In this document: one piece after another, positions 35,071-44,168 of the stretch
Layout of the letters: the number at the start of each line of letters is the position of its first letter
Numbering within the stretch: the stretch's first letter is position 1
Origin: Pyrinomonadaceae bacterium
GTDB lineage: Bacteria > Acidobacteriota > Blastocatellia > Pyrinomonadales > Pyrinomonadaceae
Reading direction: 5' to 3'
DNA length: 64,000 bases
Assembly (NCBI GenBank): GCA_026129865.1
Contig: JAHCHG010000001.1
Coordinates: 62,001-126,000, forward strand
Made by a program: the position numbers and the translations under genes
Notes under the pieces: model-generated
Told to the model about the DNA's origin: nothing
Databases searched by the model: none
Seen by the model: only the letters and a program-made list of their open reading frames with translations

Positions 35071-37425
35071 CTATTTTGCGCTCAATCTTGTTACGGAAAT
35101 CGCCGTCTTTTCAACTGCCTCTTTTGTAAATGGAAAAACCGGCGTGTTCCCCGAACGCCAGCCGTCAAATTGATCCTTGAAATACGGGGATTTCGGGTCG
35201 CCGCTTTGTCCGAGAGCGATTCCGTGCCGCGTCTGATCCCAATTTCCGGGCGATGTGACGTGGCGCATTGAAACCGCCGAGCCGACATTCGGCGTTGAAA
35301 AACCACCGTAAGATTCGAACGACGGAGTAGCAAAGATCGACCCGATCAGCGGCGCAGCTGCTAGCGGGTGTCGGAAATTGAACGTCGAACTCTTTCCGTA
35401 TCTCCAATTTTTTTCATCGGTGCCAAATTTTTTCATCAGCGTTTCCCTTGCATATTTATCCGATTCAATTAAAACGGCTTTGTAATCGCCAAGCTCCTTT
35501 GTCATCCAATTTGCCGGTTTTTCGCGGACAAGCCAATCGATAAACGAATTCTGCATCGACCAGCGATAGGAGTTCGCCTCCAATTCACCGAGATTTCCGC
35601 GTAAAATAGTGTTCAAAAACGCCTTGCGAATTTCAGAGATCAACAGCGCCTCTTTCGAATCGGGTGAGATTTTTCCGTCAAAACTGCGAAGTGCTTTCAA
35701 TGTCTCTTCGCTCGCCGCGCCCATTTTTATTATCTCGCGGGCAAAATTGGAATAAGAGATACTGAAAATGTCGCGCTGAATATCCATCGAATCGTTGATC
35801 GTCATTTTAGAATTGTTGGCGATCAGATCGTGAATTCGGCGTGCGCGGTACGGATCAGCCCAGCTGTGCCCGAGAAAATGTTTGTAGCTGTCGCCTGCAA
35901 GCCGCTGATTTGCCGTAACAATAAACCCTTCCGGCGGATTATAACTTTCCGGAAGCTCGTCAAACGGGATAAACTTTGTCCATTTTCCCTCGTTCTTTGA
36001 ACCGTCGTAGGGAATACTTCCGTCGCCCGACGACCTGATCGGGATTGCGCCGCCATTGTGAAAACCGATGTTTCCTTTTACATCCGCGTAAACAAAATTT
36101 TGCGTCGCGCCGCCGTAGGTTTTCAAAGCGGATTTAAATTCTTCCCAATTCTTTGCGTGGTTTACGTAATAGAACGCAGTAAATTCATTATTTTCAGGAT
36201 ACCGCGCGGTCCATTTGAGCGCCGTCTTTTTCTCTCCCTTGTCTTGAATAACAACGCCGTCATCGGTTTCGATAACTTCGAAATCGACCGATTCCGTTTC
36301 GGGTCCGATCAGTCCCTTTCGTACCTTGATCTCCTCGTTCCGAACCTTTGCATCGGTCCAGCGGTCGCCTGTTAACGTTTGATTTTTATCGTTAAACGTT
36401 TCTATATACAGATCCTGAACGTCGGGACCGAGGTTTGTCGCGCCCCATGCGATGAATTCGTTGTGCCCGAGAACGATTCCGGGCGTTCCGGGAAAGGTCA
36501 CGCCAGACACGCGACCCTTCGGCGATGAAAGGTTCGATAAATACCAGATCGACGGCGCGGTTCCGTCCAAATGCGGATCGTTCGCGAGGATCGGTTTACC
36601 GTCGAGCGTACGCTTGCCGGAAACGACCCAGTTGTTGCTGGCGGCATTAAAGTCCTGATAAAAACCGATCCGCTCAAGTGAGCTTTTTCTGATGATCGAC
36701 TCGCGTTCCGCTAATTGATAAATTTCTTCCGCGTTAGATATTGCCGCGTCGCTTTTAGCAGCTTTTGAACTTTCTTCAGAATCCTTGCCAACGACAAGAA
36801 CATCGAAAGGAGTTTTTTCGATAAAAAGCTGGTCAAATTTTTCCTTCGGGAGATTTGAGAATCTTGCCTTTAGTGCGTCTTCAAACCAGCTCGTGCTTAA
36901 ACCGTCGGCAAGGATCTTTCCTATGATCAGCGAATCAGACGGCTTCCAAGGCTCGGGGCTGTACTGCAATACCTGAAATTCAACCGGCAGCGAATCTTTG
37001 TTCAGCGTCGCAATATAGGCATTGACGCCCCGCGCATAATCGTCCAAAACCCGCTTAAGCTCGTTCGGCATCGTTTTATAGGATTCTTCTACGATCGATC
37101 CAAACCCGAATCGGCGCCAGCGTTTATCTTCTTCGAGCGTTAATTTGCCGAACAGTTCCGCTGTCCGCCCCGACGCAACACGTCGATAAAGATCCATCTG
37201 CCAGAGACGGTCGGAGGCAGTTACAAAACCCTGCGCAAAATACAAATCCGATTCGTTTTGAGCCTCGATATACGGTATCCAGCGCGAATCGCGGCGAATC
37301 GCGACTTCTTGTTTCAATCCCGCAACGGCGAGGTTTTTGACTTCCGGCGAGTCGATCGTCTGAGCGCTTAGACAGCCGGAAAATGCTAACAACGCGGCTA
37401 AAACAACGATTATTTTCGATTTCAT
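35071..37425 (-). CDS. Penicillin acylase family protein (S45, Ntn hydrolase)
   Basis: A 784-residue exported amidase of the family that includes penicillin G acylase and acyl-homoserine-lactone acylases. The N-terminus has a signal with a possible lipobox (FSGC, Cys18). The proenzyme is predicted to cleave itself before Ser263 (AASNNWVVSG), giving an alpha chain of about 240 residues and a beta chain starting with the nucleophile Ser; LANDPHLDGTAPSIWY follows as expected. The substrate may be a lactone signal, a lipopeptide or another N-acyl compound; sequence alone does not decide. It is 26 nt downstream of the aldehyde dehydrogenase gene. Confidence 0.9.
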   Translation of the reverse strand: MKSKIIVVLAALLAFSGCLSAQTIDSPEVKNLAVAGLKQEVAIRRDSRWIPYIEAQNESDLYFAQGFVTASDRLWQMDLYRRVASGRTAELFGKLTLEEDKRWRRFGFGSIVEESYKTMPNELKRVLDDYARGVNAYIATLNKDSLPVEFQVLQYSPEPWKPSDSLIIGKILADGLSTSWFEDALKARFSNLPKEKFDQLFIEKTPFDVLVVGKDSEESSKAAKSDAAISNAEEIYQLAERESIIRKSSLERIGFYQDFNAASNNWVVSGKRTLDGKPILANDPHLDGTAPSIWYLSNLSSPKGRVSGVTFPGTPGIVLGHNEFIAWGATNLGPDVQDLYIETFNDKNQTLTGDRWTDAKVRNEEIKVRKGLIGPETESVDFEVIETDDGVVIQDKGEKKTALKWTARYPENNEFTAFYYVNHAKNWEEFKSALKTYGGATQNFVYADVKGNIGFHNGGAIPIRSSGDGSIPYDGSKNEGKWTKFIPFDELPESYNPPEGFIVTANQRLAGDSYKHFLGHSWADPYRARRIHDLIANNSKMTINDSMDIQRDIFSISYSNFAREIIKMGAASEETLKALRSFDGKISPDSKEALLISEIRKAFLNTILRGNLGELEANSYRWSMQNSFIDWLVREKPANWMTKELGDYKAVLIESDKYARETLMKKFGTDEKNWRYGKSSTFNFRHPLAAAPLIGSIFATPSFESYGGFSTPNVGSAVSMRHVTSPGNWDQTRHGIALGQSGDPKSPYFKDQFDGWRSGNTPVFPFTKEAVEKTAISVTRLSAK

Positions 37426-37451
37426 AATTTCGATGATCTAAAGGCTAATTT

Positions 37452-38870
37452 TTAACGATTGAGAACGACCAATCTGATTTCCGACATTTCTTCCATCGCA
37501 TATCGAACGCCCTCGCGTCCGAAGCCGGAATCTTTAATTCCGCCGTAAGGCATGTTATCGACGCGGAACGTTGGGACATCATTGATCATAATTCCGCCGT
37601 ATTCAAGATGTTCGGCGGCAATTTGCGCGTTGCCGAGATTTCCGGTGAAAACCCCTGCCTGCAGCCCGAACCGCGTATGGTTTGCCATGTCGATCGCCTC
37701 GGAAAAATCAGTGAATTTTTCTATTACGACGACGGGTGCAAAAATTTCCTCTGAAACGGCACGCATTTCCGGATCGGTTCCGGTCAAGACCGTCGGCTGA
37801 AGAAAGGCGCCGTCGAGTTCGCCGCCCGTAAGCAGTTTTGCGCCGTTCGAAACCGCTTCATCGACCCAGCTTTTCGCTTTCTTAGCCGCTTTTTCATCGA
37901 TCATGACGGAAACCTCGGTTTCGTCGTCGAGCGGGTCGCCGGTCTTTAATTTTTTGGTTCGTTCGACAAACGCCGGAGTCCATTTATCGAATATATCTTG
38001 ATGAACATAGATCCTCTGAACCGAAATGCAGACCTGTCCGGCGTGAGAGAAAGCGCCTGTTACCGAACGCTCCAGCGAACGCTGAAAATCAGCTGAATCA
38101 TCAACGATTACCGGCGCGTTTCCTCCGAGTTCGAGCGAAACCATCCGCTTTCCAGCCTTTTCCTTTAATCCCCACCCGACCTCAGCGCTGCCGGTGAAAG
38201 AGATCATCGAAATACGTTCGTCGTCGAAGACTACATCCATGTTGTCCGTATCCATCGCAATGACCTGCAGCGCAGATTTCGGCAACCCGGACTTTTCAAA
38301 TACCTCCGCAAGCATCAGCGCCGTCATCGGAGTTTTCCGGCTCGGTTTAATAATGATCGAGTTTCGCGAGGCGAGCGCGGGCGCAACCTTATGACCCACT
38401 AAATTCAAAGGATAATTGAAAGGCGTTATGCCGAAAACGATCCCGCGCGGGACAAATGTCGACCATCCGGTCTTTCCGGTTCCGTTTTTATGCGTGTCGA
38501 CCGGTATTATTTCGCCGGCAAATCTCTCGGCTTCCGATGCTGCCCAGTTAAAGGTAGCGATGCCGCGTGAAACTTCGCCTTTAGCCGTAGTTACAGGCTT
38601 TGCGGATTCCCGTGCGATCGATTCGGCAAACTCGAGGCTTCGTTCTTCTATGCCGTGTGCGATCTTGCGAAGACCTTCAGCAAGCTCGTATCTCGGAAGG
38701 CGTTTTAGCTCTTTCGACGCCGCGTCCGCGGCAGAGATGGCTTCAGTGATCTGTTCGCGACTCGCCATCGAAACTTCCGCCAAAACTTCATTTGTATACG
38801 GAGAACGGACTTCGAACGAATCATCCGAACCCCGCCAGTCTCCTCCGATATAAAACTTTTTCCCGCTCAT
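37452..38870 (-). CDS. NAD(P)-dependent aldehyde dehydrogenase
   Basis: A 472-residue cytosolic ALDH superfamily enzyme that oxidises an aldehyde to the acid. The active residues are all present: Asn152 in TPFNYP, Glu247 in LELGGN and the nucleophile Cys281 in GQVCISVQ. The FTGSAEVG segment and the C-terminal PYGGIKDSGFGREG are standard. The sequence is closest in feel to lactaldehyde or non-phosphorylating glyceraldehyde-3-phosphate dehydrogenases, but the substrate cannot be fixed. It is divergent from the cytochrome c gene and probably co-transcribed with the penicillin acylase homologue. Confidence 0.92.
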   Translation of the reverse strand: MSGKKFYIGGDWRGSDDSFEVRSPYTNEVLAEVSMASREQITEAISAADAASKELKRLPRYELAEGLRKIAHGIEERSLEFAESIARESAKPVTTAKGEVSRGIATFNWAASEAERFAGEIIPVDTHKNGTGKTGWSTFVPRGIVFGITPFNYPLNLVGHKVAPALASRNSIIIKPSRKTPMTALMLAEVFEKSGLPKSALQVIAMDTDNMDVVFDDERISMISFTGSAEVGWGLKEKAGKRMVSLELGGNAPVIVDDSADFQRSLERSVTGAFSHAGQVCISVQRIYVHQDIFDKWTPAFVERTKKLKTGDPLDDETEVSVMIDEKAAKKAKSWVDEAVSNGAKLLTGGELDGAFLQPTVLTGTDPEMRAVSEEIFAPVVVIEKFTDFSEAIDMANHTRFGLQAGVFTGNLGNAQIAAEHLEYGGIMINDVPTFRVDNMPYGGIKDSGFGREGVRYAMEEMSEIRLVVLNR

Positions 38871-38886
38871 TCGAACACCCCTTTTA

Positions 38887-38915
38887 TTGCTTTATCTTAT
38901 TTACTAAGTTAAACT
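38887..38915 (+). promoter_or_regulatory. Candidate promoter for the cytochrome c gene
   Basis: TTGCTT (38887-38892) and TAAACT (38910-38915) are 17 nt apart, 39 nt upstream of the ATG. It is a plausible sigma70-type pair, with the -10 box matching only in part. Confidence 0.35.
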
Positions 38916-38954
38916 TTCGGGAGTTTTGAATCAATTTTGACGGAGGAATATTTT

Positions 38955-39380
38955 ATGAAGGGCATTTTTGCGGCATCGTTTCTATCGATCGTTTCTATCA
39001 TTTTTGTCGGCTGCGGTGAAACGAACACCGCTAACACAACGACCGATAAAAACGCTGCGAATCAGAAGAATCAAAACTCGGCGGCGGCGGCGACAACGCC
39101 CTCGCCTGCGGAGATTGCCGGCGGCGCATCGATCTACAAGGAACATTGCGCAAAATGCCATAAAGAGGACGGTTCCGGCGGGAAAGTTGATGTCGACGGA
39201 GTTACTATTAACGCTGAAAATTTCGTTTCGGAAAAAATGAAAAAAATGGACGACGCGAAATATTATAAATACATCGCCAAGGGAATTCCGGATGAGGGCA
39301 TGCCGGCATTTGAAGATAAGCTGACGGAAGCTCAAATAAAGGACGTGGTCAAATATATTCGGACCGAATTTCAGAATTAG
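38955..39380 (+). CDS. Lipoprotein cytochrome c, single heme
   Basis: A 141-residue exported c-type cytochrome. The ATG at 38955 has GGAGG nine nt upstream. The signal ends in a lipobox (FVGC, Cys20), so the protein is probably lipid-anchored, with a flexible Asn/Thr/Ala-rich tether (residues about 21-50). The heme site is HCAKCHK (Cys65, Cys68, His69) and the likely axial Met is in GIPDEGMPAFEDKLTEAQ. The C-terminal helix IKDVVKYIRTEF completes the fold. It probably shuttles electrons to an oxidase and needs the ResB/CcsA system encoded nearby. Confidence 0.92.
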   Translation: MKGIFAASFLSIVSIIFVGCGETNTANTTTDKNAANQKNQNSAAAATTPSPAEIAGGASIYKEHCAKCHKEDGSGGKVDVDGVTINAENFVSEKMKKMDDAKYYKYIAKGIPDEGMPAFEDKLTEAQIKDVVKYIRTEFQN

Positions 39381-39413
39381 AGTAAATTAGCGCAAGCATC
39401 GTAAATTGGTTGT

Positions 39414-39442
39414 TTGCAAAACCGATTTGCGGGAACTACAAT
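39414..39442 (+). promoter_or_regulatory. Promoter of tRNA-Arg
   Basis: TTGCAA (39414-39419) and TACAAT (39437-39442) are 17 nt apart, and the -10 box ends 11 nt before the mature tRNA 5' end. It closely matches the tRNA-Thr promoter in this window. Confidence 0.7.
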
Positions 39443-39453
39443 CTAGTTCTTTC

Positions 39454-39529
39454 GGGGTGTTAGCTCAGTGGATAGAGCATCGGTCTTCGGAACCGAGGGT
39501 CAGGAGTTCGAATCTCTTACGCCCCGCCA
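39454..39529 (+). tRNA. tRNA-Arg (anticodon TCG)
   Basis: The 76-nt cloverleaf is complete: acceptor GGGGTGT with ACGCCCC, D-arm GCTC/GAGC, anticodon stem TCGGT/ACCGA with loop CTTCGGA (anticodon TCG, reading CGA), T-loop TTCGAAT, discriminator G and an encoded CCA end. All stems pair. Confidence 0.97.
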
Positions 39530-39638
39530 TTTTCAAATTTTCCTCAACGTCTTCACCGGCGCAACGCCGTCAATATTGCATTTGGCGGATAATCCGTTCA
39601 ACCATCTCTCCGACTTTTTGATAACATCATTCTGAATT

Positions 39639-40397
39639 ATGTCTATCCTTATTGCCGAAGACAATTCCGTTCAGCGCCGGTATCTTTCCGAACTTCTGAC
39701 TCGTGAATTTCCAAATTCCGGTCCGGTGATCGAAGTAGAAGACGGAAGCGCTGCAATTTCAGTAGCACTTGAAGAAAAACCGGAACTCTGCATTCTCGAT
39801 ATTCAGATGCCGGAATTTTCGGGCGTTAAAGCGGCGCGTGCAATTTGGAACGGGTTTCCGGAAGCGCGAATAATCTTTTGGACGCAATTTCCGCACGAAG
39901 TTTATATCAATGAGATCCGGAAGATGATCAAGTCTCTGCAGCCCGCACCCGCTTACGGTTTTATTCATAAAAACAATCCGGAATCGCGTTTTTTGAGGTT
40001 TGTCGCGACCGTTTTGGAAGACGGCGCAGACATGATCGACCCGGCGTTCAAAGATTCGTTCAAGCGACCGCTTTTGACCGAGTTTGAAAGCGAAGCGCTC
40101 CGATTTCTTGCGCTCGGACTTTCAAACTGGGCGATCGCGCGTAAATGCAGCCTTTCATTGCGGGGAGTCGAAAGCCGTTTGGCGACGCTTTATGAAAAAT
40201 TGTTCGAGTCTCTTTCCGAGGGAACGTCGAATGAAAAATACGACAAACTCGCGTATAACGTTCGAACACGAGCGTTTTTCGAAGCGCTCAGCCGTGGTTT
40301 GATCAACAGTGATGAGCTGAACAAAGCCGAAAAAGAGTTAAAAAAATGGATCGAACGCGACCAGCAGAAATTTCTTGCTGAAGAGCGGTCTTCCTGA
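39639..40397 (+). CDS. Response regulator with LuxR-type DNA-binding domain
   Basis: A 252-residue two-component regulator. The receiver domain (residues about 1-125) has Glu7-Asp8 in IAEDNS and the phosphoacceptor Asp54 in CILDIQMPEFSG. A helix-turn-helix of the LuxR/NarL class follows (LTEFESEALRFLALGLSNWAIARKC, residues about 147-200), with a helical tail. It lies 11 nt before the propeller histidine kinase gene, which is the likely partner: HisKA_3 kinases normally phosphorylate NarL-type regulators. Target genes are unknown. Confidence 0.9.
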   Translation: MSILIAEDNSVQRRYLSELLTREFPNSGPVIEVEDGSAAISVALEEKPELCILDIQMPEFSGVKAARAIWNGFPEARIIFWTQFPHEVYINEIRKMIKSLQPAPAYGFIHKNNPESRFLRFVATVLEDGADMIDPAFKDSFKRPLLTEFESEALRFLALGLSNWAIARKCSLSLRGVESRLATLYEKLFESLSEGTSNEKYDKLAYNVRTRAFFEALSRGLINSDELNKAEKELKKWIERDQQKFLAEERSS

Positions 40398-40408
40398 CCT
40401 GCCGTTAA

Positions 40409-43405
40409 ATGTCTACTGACCGGAAAACTATCTTCAAGATCGTAATAAGATCATTAGCGGTCGCAATTTTTCTGCTTTTTTCGACCAACTTTTCAAGTTC
40501 GCAGCAACCTGCCGGAACGCCGCCGATACAGGCGGACGATCTATACCAATGGGGATCGGTCAGTTCTTTCCACGGCTTGCCGTCCGAGCGAATCAACGCG
40601 ATCGAACAAACGAAGGACGGCGTTCTCTGGTTCGGCACCGAACGCGGTCTTGCCCGTTTTGACGGACGCCGCGTTCAAACGATTACTGCTCAAAACCTTT
40701 CGATAATTAGCGTCAAACGGCTTTTTGTCGACGATCTCGGAACGCTTTGGATCGGAACGGAAGACGGCGCGCTGTTTTACCGAAACGAACTTTTTCAGCC
40801 GATTCCGGAAACTGCCGATAATTCGATCAATTCCCTTTTTGAAAAAAGCGGAACGATTTATCTTGGTTCCGAAAACGGCGCGATCTTCGCCGTTGAAGAT
40901 AGTGATTCTGAAATTCCAAAGGCGAATTTGATCTATGAAGGCGATCTCGAGATAAAAACGTTAGGACCGTCCGAATTCGGCATTTTGATCGGCACGCATA
41001 AAAGCGGCATTCAGATATTTGAAAACGGCAGTTTAGCTGATCTGCAGATTCGACCGCGGTTAAACTTCATTAACGATCTCAAACGTTCTAATTCCGGTCA
41101 GCTTTGGGTGGGCGCGCAGACATTTACCGAGAACAGCGGTCTTTACCGTGCAAAATCTGCTTACGAGCTCGAAAAGATCGATGCCGCGGTCGGAACGGTC
41201 ACGTCGCTAAGTTTTGACGGTTTTGGAAATCTCTGGGTCGGAACGCTGGACCGCGGAGCTTTTCAGTTTCGCGACGCAGTTCAGGTTGAACGGTTTACAT
41301 TTGAAAACACCGCCGGCGGTTTGCGTTCGAACGAAATATTAACCACATTCGTCGACCGCGAAAACGTTGTCTGGTTTGGAACGACCAAGGGCGTCTGCCG
41401 TTATGATCCGCTCGGTCCGCATAATGAAAAGATATCGGACGACGCACAAAGTAACTTTGTCAGAGCGCTTTTTCTATCAAAAGACCGTATTTTCGCCGGA
41501 ACGAACCGCGGTTTGTATGTTAAAACGGGCAGTAACGGGTGGGACCCGGTCGCAGGTTTCGAGGAAGTTGCCGTCTATTCGATCGAAGAAAACGGCTCTG
41601 AAAATCTTTTGGTCGGCACGTCCGACGGACTCTTTTACGATGTTTCAAGCGCGGTTCCCGGCAGAAAGAAGGTCGATATTGACAGCGGCTCGGGTCTGCC
41701 GGTTCGCTTAAACGTTCGAGCGATCGAATTCTTCAGGAACTTGTCTTATGCGGCGCTGTTCGGGCGCGGGCTTGCTGCATTTGAGAACGGTTCGATCCAA
41801 AAGATCCAAAGCGGAAGCGATTTTGCTCAAATCCTTTCTCTTTATTCGCCTGACGACAAATTTTTATGGATCGGGACCGCAAACAAGGGAGTTTTCAAGT
41901 TTGACGGGACGAAGTTTGAGCAGCCCGAACAACTTCTGCCGCTTTCAAGCTCAGCGGTTTGGACCATCGCGGGCGACCAAGCTTCAGGATTCTGGTTCGG
42001 GACAGAGAAAGGACTATTTCATTTTATCGGCGGAGTTTTGACCGAAATTCTCCCGAATACCGATGTTCGCAGCGTAAAGATCTTAAAAGATCCTGCCGGC
42101 AGCGATCAGAGCGTTTGGTGCGCGACCGTTAACGGTTTGATCCAGCTGAAGTACGACGAAGTTTTCGGCTGGATGATCTCAAGGATCGACGTTGAGCAGG
42201 GTTTGTCGGCAAAGAGTGCGTTTGCGGTCGCGGCGCGCGATTCTGAAAACAAAACGATCGAATTGATCATCGGGACAAATCGCGGTGTCGCAAACTATTT
42301 TTTTAGTTCGGTCAGACCTCTTCTGATCCCGACAAGAATTTTAAGTAAACGGCTCCATTCGAACGTCGAACTCAAGGACGGAATCGAGCTTGATTATCCG
42401 CAAAATTCACTGGCTGTCGAAGTTGCAGGTCTCAGCAGCCGGACATTCCCAGAGCAGTTTCAATACACTTACGTCCTGCGAAATTCAAAGGGCGAGATCG
42501 TTTCAAAAAAACTTTCGACCGATTCTCAGTTTTTAATGGAAAATCTGGCGGCAGGCAGTTATCGGGTTGAAATTCGCGCGTTCGATACAAATTTGACGGC
42601 ATCCGAGCCTTTAAACTTTAGTTTTTCGATTGGAAGCGCGCCATTTCCCTGGACAACGCTTGCGCTGGCGGTTCTGCTGACGCTTGCGATAATTGCGCTG
42701 ATCTGGGCGATCTTTTCGCAGCGCCGAATTTCGCGAACCAGTTCGCAGCTGGCATTTGCAAACGCAGAACTTAACACGGCGCGGCTCGACCTCGCCAACG
42801 AAGCCGAACGCGAACGGCGTCGGATCTCGCGCGATCTTCACGATCAGACGCTCGCCGATCTCCGCCATTTGATGCTTTTGACCGACAAGCTTCCGGTCGC
42901 CGAAGAATCGGCTGAAAATACCGCCGTGCTGCGTTCCGAAATTGAAAATGTATCGAATGAAATACGAAATATATGCGAAGACCTGAGTCCTTCGGTTCTT
43001 GAGAACATCGGCTTTACCGCGTCGCTCGAATGGGCTCTGAGCAGCGCAATCCGCGACTCGAAAGGGATCACTTCTCACGAATTCTTCTGCGGCGAGAACA
43101 TTGACGATCGCCTAACCTTTTCACCGACGGTTCAAATACAGATCTATCGGATCGTTCAGGAAGTTCTTTCAAACATCACCCAGCATTCCGAAGCAACGCA
43201 TATCGCCATTTCGCTGAAAAAACCGGTCGGCGAAAAGTTTGTATTGACGATCCGCGAGAACGGAAAAGGATTTGACATCGATTCATTAAAAGCCGCGAAA
43301 GGTCGCGGATTAAACAACATACAGGCGCGGGCAAACCTCATTGATGCCGAAATTTCTTGGCGCCGTTTCGATGGAGGAATGGAATTTTTGCTGACAAAAG
43401 CCTGA
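40409..43405 (+). CDS. Propeller-sensor histidine kinase (Reg_prop, Y_Y_Y, HisKA_3)
   Basis: A 998-residue membrane kinase. After a signal or anchor (residues about 9-30) come repeated two-component-propeller units (for example GVLWFGTERGLARFDG, LGTLWIGTEDGALF, GFWFGTEKGLFHF), making an exported two-propeller sensor to about residue 640. A Y_Y_Y domain follows (TYVLRNSKGEI region), then a transmembrane segment (745-771). The cytosolic part has HisKA_3 with His811 in SRDLHDQTLADLRH and an HATPase with a VQEVLSNITQHS N-box and RENGKGF / GRGLNNIQ boxes. In Bacteroides this sensor layout detects polysaccharide fragments; the ligand here is unknown. The response regulator upstream is the likely target. 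Confidence 0.92.
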   Translation: MSTDRKTIFKIVIRSLAVAIFLLFSTNFSSSQQPAGTPPIQADDLYQWGSVSSFHGLPSERINAIEQTKDGVLWFGTERGLARFDGRRVQTITAQNLSIISVKRLFVDDLGTLWIGTEDGALFYRNELFQPIPETADNSINSLFEKSGTIYLGSENGAIFAVEDSDSEIPKANLIYEGDLEIKTLGPSEFGILIGTHKSGIQIFENGSLADLQIRPRLNFINDLKRSNSGQLWVGAQTFTENSGLYRAKSAYELEKIDAAVGTVTSLSFDGFGNLWVGTLDRGAFQFRDAVQVERFTFENTAGGLRSNEILTTFVDRENVVWFGTTKGVCRYDPLGPHNEKISDDAQSNFVRALFLSKDRIFAGTNRGLYVKTGSNGWDPVAGFEEVAVYSIEENGSENLLVGTSDGLFYDVSSAVPGRKKVDIDSGSGLPVRLNVRAIEFFRNLSYAALFGRGLAAFENGSIQKIQSGSDFAQILSLYSPDDKFLWIGTANKGVFKFDGTKFEQPEQLLPLSSSAVWTIAGDQASGFWFGTEKGLFHFIGGVLTEILPNTDVRSVKILKDPAGSDQSVWCATVNGLIQLKYDEVFGWMISRIDVEQGLSAKSAFAVAARDSENKTIELIIGTNRGVANYFFSSVRPLLIPTRILSKRLHSNVELKDGIELDYPQNSLAVEVAGLSSRTFPEQFQYTYVLRNSKGEIVSKKLSTDSQFLMENLAAGSYRVEIRAFDTNLTASEPLNFSFSIGSAPFPWTTLALAVLLTLAIIALIWAIFSQRRISRTSSQLAFANAELNTARLDLANEAERERRRISRDLHDQTLADLRHLMLLTDKLPVAEESAENTAVLRSEIENVSNEIRNICEDLSPSVLENIGFTASLEWALSSAIRDSKGITSHEFFCGENIDDRLTFSPTVQIQIYRIVQEVLSNITQHSEATHIAISLKKPVGEKFVLTIRENGKGFDIDSLKAAKGRGLNNIQARANLIDAEISWRRFDGGMEFLLTKA

Positions 43406-43462
43406 ACCGTCGAGCCGCCGAAAGTTTGTCAGACCAAACGAAGCTCAACATCGTCAAAAATA

Positions 43463-43488
43463 TACCGCCGTGAAAATTAGCGGCGGTA
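43463..43488. terminator. Hairpin between the kinase gene and the 43518 gene
   Basis: TACCGCCG (43463-43470) pairs with CGGCGGTA (43481-43488) around a 10-nt loop, 58 nt after the kinase stop. There is no T-run after it, so it is only a possible terminator. Confidence 0.4.
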
Positions 43489-43517
43489 GAATCAAATAAA
43501 AGAGGAGCGTCAAAATC

Positions 43518-44000
43518 GTGAAATTAATTTATAGAAACCTATTTGCAGTTTTTATTTTTGCAGCAATTGTTTTTGTTTGTGCCGACTCGGCATCCGCGCA
43601 GCGGCGCGAAGGTCGCGGGAAGAAATTTTCGAAAGCACAGGTCGAAGCGGTTATTAACCGCGTGGAAGATCGGATCGATAAATTTGTCGAACATTTCGAC
43701 GATTCGCTCGACAACAGCCGTCTGGATGACACAAAGCGCGAAGATTGGCTGATGAAACGCGCAAAAGATCTCGAAAAAGCTTCGGACGAACTTCGCCGCG
43801 AATTTGACCGGCGCGACAGCTGGTCCGAAAACAAGAACGAGGTTCGAAGCTGCCTTAATATCGCGACGGACATCGATAAAAATATGAGAGAACGCAAATA
43901 TTCCAGGGATACCGAAACCATTTGGGAGCGCGTTCGTTTTGAGTTGAACACTTTGGCTGACATATATAATCTGCCGAAGGTCGGTGCGAAAGCGTATTAA
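43518..44000 (+). CDS. Exported helical protein, function unknown
   Basis: A 160-residue exported protein with a GTG start at 43518; GAGGAG (about 43502-43507) supports it. The signal peptide ends near ADSASAQ. The mature part is highly charged and predicted mostly helical, with heptad-like stretches such as FVEHFDDSLDNSRLDD and LEKASDELRREFDRRDSW. One Cys is in NEVRSCLNIATDIDKNM. I do not recognise the family. A large terminator hairpin follows, so it is probably a single-gene unit. Confidence 0.65.
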   Translation: MKLIYRNLFAVFIFAAIVFVCADSASAQRREGRGKKFSKAQVEAVINRVEDRIDKFVEHFDDSLDNSRLDDTKREDWLMKRAKDLEKASDELRREFDRRDSWSENKNEVRSCLNIATDIDKNMRERKYSRDTETIWERVRFELNTLADIYNLPKVGAKAY

Positions 44001-44036
44001 TAGATCGATTATCGCAGCGATAGATATTTTTGGAAA

Positions 44037-44101
44037 TTTACGCGTTAGTTTTTGAAAAGTTTTGTATCCAGTATTTAACTTTTCAAAGACTGCCGCGTAA
44101 A
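44037..44101 (+). terminator. Large hairpin terminator
   Basis: TTTACGCG (44037-44044) pairs with CGCGTAAA (44094-44101), and inside it TTGAAAAGTT pairs with AACTTTTCAA. Runs of T follow at 44103-44116. It lies 37 nt after the 43518 gene. The 10-mer CGTAAACTTT occurs twice, at the end of the hairpin and again near 44120. Confidence 0.7.
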
Positions 44102-44168
44102 CTTTTTTTGTTTTTTCTTCGTAAACTTTACTTATTGAACCAGCGGGCAAATCCGCGGAGAGAATGTC

